Source of the DNA: Parcubacteria group bacterium
Lineage (GTDB): Bacteria; Patescibacteriota; Minisyncoccia; Moranbacterales; JAKLHP01
Length of the DNA stretch: 14,129 nt
NCBI GenBank assembly: GCA_041657845.1
Contig: JBBABD010000020.1
Location: forward strand, 1-14,129
Direction: 5' to 3'
Part shown: piece after piece, positions 10,544-14,129 of the stretch
Layout of the letters: the number at the start of each line of letters is the position of its first letter
Numbering within the stretch: position 1 is the first letter of the stretch
Notes under the pieces: generated by a model
What the model was told of the DNA's origin: nothing
Database searches by the model: none
Seen by the model: only the letters and a program-made list of their open reading frames with translations
Position numbers and translations under genes: made by a program

Positions 10544-13399
10544 CTATAGATACTTCGCCGTCCAGCTTTTTTTGCATTTTTTGAGCTTGTCCGGTGTTCC
10601 TTCGAAAACAAGTTCTCCCCCTTTTTCTCCTCCATCCGGACCAAGTTCAATTACCCAATCGGCATTTTTGATAACATCCATATTATGCTCAACAACAATT
10701 ACCGAGTTTCCTTTTTCAACTAATGTGTCTAGAACTTTCAATAATCTTTTAATGTCTTCGAAATGAAGTCCGATAGTCGGTTCGTCCAAAATATACAAAG
10801 TTTTTCCGGTCGATTTTCTGGCCAGTTCCGTGGCTAATTTTATTCTCTGCGCCTCTCCTCCAGAAAGGTCAGTCGCGCTTTGTCCTAATTTTAGATATCC
10901 CAGTCCCACTTCTTCCATTGTTTTCAGTTTCTCAAGAATAAGCGGATAGTTTCCAAAAAATCGGAGCGCAAAACTCGCATCCATATTAAGTATCTGCGCG
11001 ATATTAAATCCCTTAAATTCAATTTCTAGGGTTTTTTTGTTATACCTAGTTCCGTCGCATCCTTCGCATTTCACATACATATCCGGCATCAGATACATTT
11101 CTATTTTCTTTTTTCCGTCTCCCTGGCAAACTTCGCAGCGTCCGCCTTTCATATTAAAACTGAACCGGCTAGCGGTGTATCCGCGATTTTTCGATTCCTC
11201 AAGATTAGCAAAAATATCCCTAATGTGAGAAAAAATTCCGGTGTAAGTCGCTGCATTTGATCTAGGCGTCCTGCCGATCGGACTTTGATCGATATTAATC
11301 ACTTTGTCAATATATTCCAATCCTTTGATCTTCTGATGCTTTCCTGGTTCTGCTTTGGCTTGATAGAATTTTCTGGAAAGAGCCCTGGCAAGGATATCAT
11401 TCATAATCGTTGATTTTCCGCTTCCAGAAACTCCACAAACGACCACAAATTTCCCCAATGGAAATTTGACATCAATGTTTTTCAAATTATGCTCAGAAGC
11501 TTTGATTATTTCTATTGATTTTCCGCTTCCCTTGCGAAAATTTTTCTTAGTAGAAACTTTTTCTTTGCCGGAAAGATAATCGGCAGTCAGAGTCTTTGAA
11601 GCCAAAAGCTCATTAAAATCTCCCTCAAAAACAACTTCCCCGCCATCTTCTCCCGCTCCCGAACCCATATCAATAATAAAATCGGAAGCTTTCATAATCG
11701 CCTTATCGTGTTCCACAATAATCAAAGAGTTCCCCGTATCCCGAAGAGATTTGATAGTGCTGATAAGTTTTTCCGTGTCCCGGCTATGAAGTCCGATTGA
11801 CGGCTCATCCAAGACATAGACGATCCCCATCAGTTTTGAGTTAATTTGAACCGCCAGACGAATTCTCTGCGCTTCTCCTCCGGAAATTGTCTGAGAGCTT
11901 CTGGCTAGATTTAAATAATCTAACCCCACATTTTCCAAAGATTCTAATCGAGCCGTTGTTTCTTTCATTACAGAATGAATAATATTTTTTTCTTCTTCAT
12001 TCAAAAGTTTCAAATCAAAATCAAAAAAGAAATTTTTTAGCTTGCTGATGCTTAAATTTACCAAGTCATCGATTGATTTCTCTCCTACCAAAACGGAAAG
12101 AAATTCCTTTCGGAGTCTTTTTCCTTGGCACTCCGGACAAATTTCCGTAATCATATATTTCTCTATTTCATTTCTCACATAGTCAGACTTGGTTTCTCGA
12201 TATTTTCTTTCCAGTTCCGAAATTACTCCTTCAAAAGAAAATGAAACATTTTTTATGCCTCCCATATCTACAATTTTTTTGGTAATTTTTTCGTCATTGC
12301 TTCCATAAAGAACCAGGTTCATCTGCCAGGGAGAAAGTTTTTTGACTGGAATATCAACCGAAAAATCATATTCTTCAGCTAACGATTTAAGAGAAGAAAA
12401 ATAGCTTCCAGAATTATTCAGCCTGCCATCTGATCGGCTCCAGGGTTTAATCGCCCCCTCGGCTAAAGATAGATTCTTGTTGGGGATTATCAGATCCGGA
12501 TTAATTTTAAGTTTTACTCCGAGTCCCGAGCAATGATCACAAGCTCCTTCCGGATTATTGAAAGAAAAGTGGCGAGGAGAAATTTCCTTTATTTTCACTC
12601 CGCATTCTAGACAAATAAAATCACGATTATAATTCATTTCTTTCTCGTTGTCGGCCAGAATAACCAAAGATCCATTTCCAAGCTTAATAGCCGTTTCAAT
12701 TGAATCTAGAATTCTTTCTTTATCAATGCTTTTGAGAATCAAAACCATCCGATCAACGACAATATCAATTTCTGTTTCCACATCGTTGCTAGCAATCAAA
12801 AGCCCTTCTTCGACAGTCATTATTTTCTTCATAAACCTCACTCGGGCGTATCCCAGCTGCTGAATCTGTTTTAGTATTTCTTTGGAACTTTTTGTGCTGT
12901 TTAAACTAGCGCTAATCGGAGAAAGTATCGCGAGCTGAGTTTTATCCGAAAGTTTGGAAATTTCCTTCAAGATTTCTTTGTTGCTGGTCCTTTTCATTAA
13001 GTTTCCGCAAGAAGGACAATGAGGCTTTCCGATTTTAGCAAAAAGGATGCGAAGATAATCGTAAATTTCCGTAAGCGTTCCGACAGTTGAACGCGGACTG
13101 CGGCTAATGCTTCTCTGATCGATCGCGATTGTCGGAGAAAGATTTTCAATCTTATCTACATCCGGTTTGGCGGACACATCTAAAAAATTTCTCGCGTAAG
13201 AAGAAAGTCCTTCCATATACCTGCGATTCCCTTCCGCGTAAATCGTATCAAAAGCCAAAGAAGACTTTCCGCTTCCGGAAAGCCCTGTAATCACAACGAA
13301 TTTATCCCTCGGAATATCAATGTCAATATTTTTTAAATTGTTGACCTTCGCTCCCTTAATGATAATATGATCCCGCTTGGATAAATTATTGTTTGGCAT
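10544..13399 (-). CDS. uvrA: UvrABC excision nuclease subunit A
   Basis: Damage-sensing ATPase of nucleotide excision repair; the dimer loads UvrB on DNA. Two ABC modules are complete: Walker A GLSGSGKSS (39-47) and GVSGSGKST (656-664), signature SGGEAQR at 506 and 846, and Walker B VLDEPSIGLH and ILDEPTIGLH. Zinc fingers are intact: CLEC...CDHC in the first half (about 258-285) and CEVC...CEGC in the second (about 755-781). The 951-aa length is standard. It has its own promoter about 30 nt upstream of ATG 13399 and no Shine-Dalgarno. No LexA-type operator was recognised. uvrB and uvrC are not in the window. It converges with the membrane gene at 9914. Confidence 0.98.
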   Translation of the reverse strand: MPNNNLSKRDHIIIKGAKVNNLKNIDIDIPRDKFVVITGLSGSGKSSLAFDTIYAEGNRRYMEGLSSYARNFLDVSAKPDVDKIENLSPTIAIDQRSISRSPRSTVGTLTEIYDYLRILFAKIGKPHCPSCGNLMKRTSNKEILKEISKLSDKTQLAILSPISASLNSTKSSKEILKQIQQLGYARVRFMKKIMTVEEGLLIASNDVETEIDIVVDRMVLILKSIDKERILDSIETAIKLGNGSLVILADNEKEMNYNRDFICLECGVKIKEISPRHFSFNNPEGACDHCSGLGVKLKINPDLIIPNKNLSLAEGAIKPWSRSDGRLNNSGSYFSSLKSLAEEYDFSVDIPVKKLSPWQMNLVLYGSNDEKITKKIVDMGGIKNVSFSFEGVISELERKYRETKSDYVRNEIEKYMITEICPECQGKRLRKEFLSVLVGEKSIDDLVNLSISKLKNFFFDFDLKLLNEEEKNIIHSVMKETTARLESLENVGLDYLNLARSSQTISGGEAQRIRLAVQINSKLMGIVYVLDEPSIGLHSRDTEKLISTIKSLRDTGNSLIIVEHDKAIMKASDFIIDMGSGAGEDGGEVVFEGDFNELLASKTLTADYLSGKEKVSTKKNFRKGSGKSIEIIKASEHNLKNIDVKFPLGKFVVVCGVSGSGKSTIMNDILARALSRKFYQAKAEPGKHQKIKGLEYIDKVINIDQSPIGRTPRSNAATYTGIFSHIRDIFANLEESKNRGYTASRFSFNMKGGRCEVCQGDGKKKIEMYLMPDMYVKCEGCDGTRYNKKTLEIEFKGFNIAQILNMDASFALRFFGNYPLILEKLKTMEEVGLGYLKLGQSATDLSGGEAQRIKLATELARKSTGKTLYILDEPTIGLHFEDIKRLLKVLDTLVEKGNSVIVVEHNMDVIKNADWVIELGPDGGEKGGELVFEGTPDKLKKCKKSWTAKYL

Positions 13400-13435
13400 A
13401 ACTTTGATAAGAGAAGAATATTTAGCTAATGATAA

Positions 13436-13464
13436 ATTGTATAGTATTTTTTGTGATTTGTAAA
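13436..13464 (-). promoter_or_regulatory. uvrA promoter
   Basis: TTTACA (13464-13459) and TACAAT (13441-13436) are separated by 17 nt, each one mismatch from sigma-70 consensus. Start is expected near 13429, leaving about 30 nt of leader without Shine-Dalgarno. Confidence 0.65.
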
Positions 13465-13480
13465 GGATTGTGGAAAAGAT

Positions 13481-13520
13481 AAAAAAAGTGGGCAGGGAGT
13501 CCCTTCGGATCCGCCTGCCC
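13481..13520 (-). terminator. Intrinsic terminator of the 123-aa gene
   Basis: On the minus strand GGGCAGG (13520-13514) pairs with CCTGCCC (13496-13490), a 7-bp GC stem with further weaker inner pairing around a GAA loop. TTTTTTT (13487-13481) follows. It begins 16 nt after the stop codon and separates this gene from the uvrA promoter. Confidence 0.85.
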
Positions 13521-13536
13521 TCTTATCGATAACCCG

Positions 13537-13908
13537 TCACTCCTTTTTGTAATCGACCATTCTGTTTGCATGCTCCATTGCCTCTTCAATTGTAATTCTA
13601 ATGTTCCACATTTCGTTGGTAATGCGACTTAACCTCTCTTCCAGCACTTTTATGTAGCGGAAAGCACTTTCCATATCTTCCAAGACCTCTATCCGTTTGG
13701 CATTGCCGACGGTAACGCTTTCCGGAACATTCATCATGTGTGTTTTGACCTTGAAGCTACCGTCAGCGACATCCGGTTCAGATACAACAAGGCATGATGC
13801 AGATCTCATGTCTAAACCTTCCTCGAAATACACGTGGATGATTCTACTGGGTCGACAGTATTCCCTCACCTTTGTTATTGTGATTCCCTCGCCTTCGAGA
13901 ATAATCAT
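13537..13908 (-). CDS. Hypothetical 123-aa soluble protein
   Basis: I do not recognise the family. There is no signal peptide or membrane helix. The first half (1-75) looks beta-rich: IILEGEGITITKVREYCRP, RIIHVYFEEG, ASCLVVSEPDV, SFKVKTHMMNVPESVTVG. The second half (76-123) is helical and amphipathic (EVLEDMESAFRYIKVLEERLSRI, then TIEEAMEHANRMV), suggesting a short coiled coil and oligomerisation. ATG at 13908 has GAGGAGGT at 7-nt spacing, far stronger than the core genes. The base composition looks richer in GC than that of its neighbours. A strong terminator follows. Its promoter appears to borrow a -35 from the neighbouring IS. Function unknown; transfer from elsewhere is possible but unproven. 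Confidence 0.75.
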   Translation of the reverse strand: MIILEGEGITITKVREYCRPSRIIHVYFEEGLDMRSASCLVVSEPDVADGSFKVKTHMMNVPESVTVGNAKRIEVLEDMESAFRYIKVLEERLSRITNEMWNIRITIEEAMEHANRMVDYKKE

Positions 13909-13969
13909 TGTCCTTACCTCCTCTTTTTTTTAATTTGTGCTACAAAAATGATTTGAACCCCAACTATTA

Positions 13970-13998
13970 TTTATACAACTAAAATAAATATATGTCCA
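13970..13998 (-). promoter_or_regulatory. Candidate hybrid promoter of the 123-aa gene (-35 in IS end)
   Basis: TGGACA (13998-13993) and TATAAA (13975-13970) are separated by exactly 17 nt on the minus strand. The -35 hexamer coincides with the likely outer tip (TGTCCA) of the right-hand IS. The RBS GAGGAGGT follows at 13923-13916. Confidence 0.5.
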
Positions 13999-14008
13999 GT
14001 TCTGTACA

Positions 14009-14052
14009 GTTAACACCATGAGGTAACACTTGGTATAGTTAGGGGTAACACC
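14009..14052 (+). repeat. Three direct TAACAC repeats in the right IS end
   Basis: GTTAACACC (14009-14017), GGTAACACT (14022-14030) and GGTAACACC (14044-14052) are spaced 13 and 22 nt apart. A further CTGTTAAC at 14052 is partly inverted. Probable transposase-binding sites. Confidence 0.6.
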
Positions 14053-14069
14053 TGTTAACTATTTAACCA

Positions 14070-14129
14070 ATGGATATGCAAAAAACCAAGTACGACCGCA
14101 AGCAAAGGATTAACTGGTATCGGGAGGTT
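14070..14129 (+). CDS. Probable transposase/integrase N-terminus (partial)
   Basis: ATG at 14070 (or 14076) opens a 20-codon frame with no stop to the window edge. It reads MDMQKTKYDRKQ then RINWYREV. Basic, Trp/Tyr-containing openings like this precede the helix-turn-helix of IS481/IS3-type integrases, including ones I recall from CPR genomes. The catalytic domain is outside the window. The iterated motifs upstream support a transposase. Family assignment is weak. Confidence 0.45.
   Translation, partial: MDMQKTKYDRKQRINWYREV

Larger units (their letters stand above)
13993..14129 (+). mobile_element. End of a second insertion sequence (cut by window edge)
   Basis: A TGT-starting tip at 13993 is followed by three direct copies of G(T/G)TAACAC at 14009, 14022 and 14044, and then a reading frame at 14070. 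Iterated sub-terminal motifs before a transposase-like start indicate an IS end. The motifs and peptide differ from those at the left edge, so this is another element. The exact tip is inferred from the TGT, not from a seen inverted repeat pair. Confidence 0.5.

Overview
The window looks like a stretch of chromosome from a small, AT-rich bacterium, most likely Patescibacteria/CPR (Parcubacteria-like). The reasons are: housekeeping genes packed among orphans, an IleRS that reads like the eukaryote-like type 2, almost no Shine-Dalgarno sequences ahead of core genes, a membrane-anchored multi-repeat surface protein, and AT-rich dispersed repeats in nearly every larger gap. The lineage is an inference from gene style. 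TGA and TAA both serve as ordinary stops.

Layout. Both window edges lie inside insertion sequences whose transposases read outward: 1-127 (minus, ISNCY-like start) and about 13993-14129 (plus). This suggests the window is a contig that broke at repeated elements. All complete genes but one are on the minus strand, so they are listed in transcription order from the right. An orphan 123-aa gene has a very strong RBS and its own terminator. uvrA follows with its own promoter. A plus-strand membrane protein lies between uvrA and rsmI. A compact cluster rsmI - glycosyltransferase - Nudix comes next. Then comes ileS behind a promoter and a T-box leader, followed by a 55-aa membrane peptide gene and a terminator. 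Last is recO (apparently leaderless), a large surface protein, and tgt, which runs into the left IS.

How the genes fit together. The core content is translation and tRNA/rRNA function (ileS, tgt, rsmI), DNA repair (uvrA, recO) and cell envelope (GT4 glycosyltransferase, surface protein). The T-box should make ileS, and probably the small gene behind it, respond to uncharged tRNA-Ile. No CRISPR array, phage module, toxin-antitoxin pair or tRNA/rRNA gene was seen.

Most notable points: (i) a compact Ile T-box in a genome of this type; (ii) short AT-rich repeats that serve as 5' UTRs of two genes and also appear in frame inside tgt and ileS; (iii) IS ends that seem to supply the last codons of tgt at one edge and a -35 box at the other; (iv) an altered substrate-recognition loop in Tgt and an altered Nudix box; (v) strong RBSs limited to small orphan genes.
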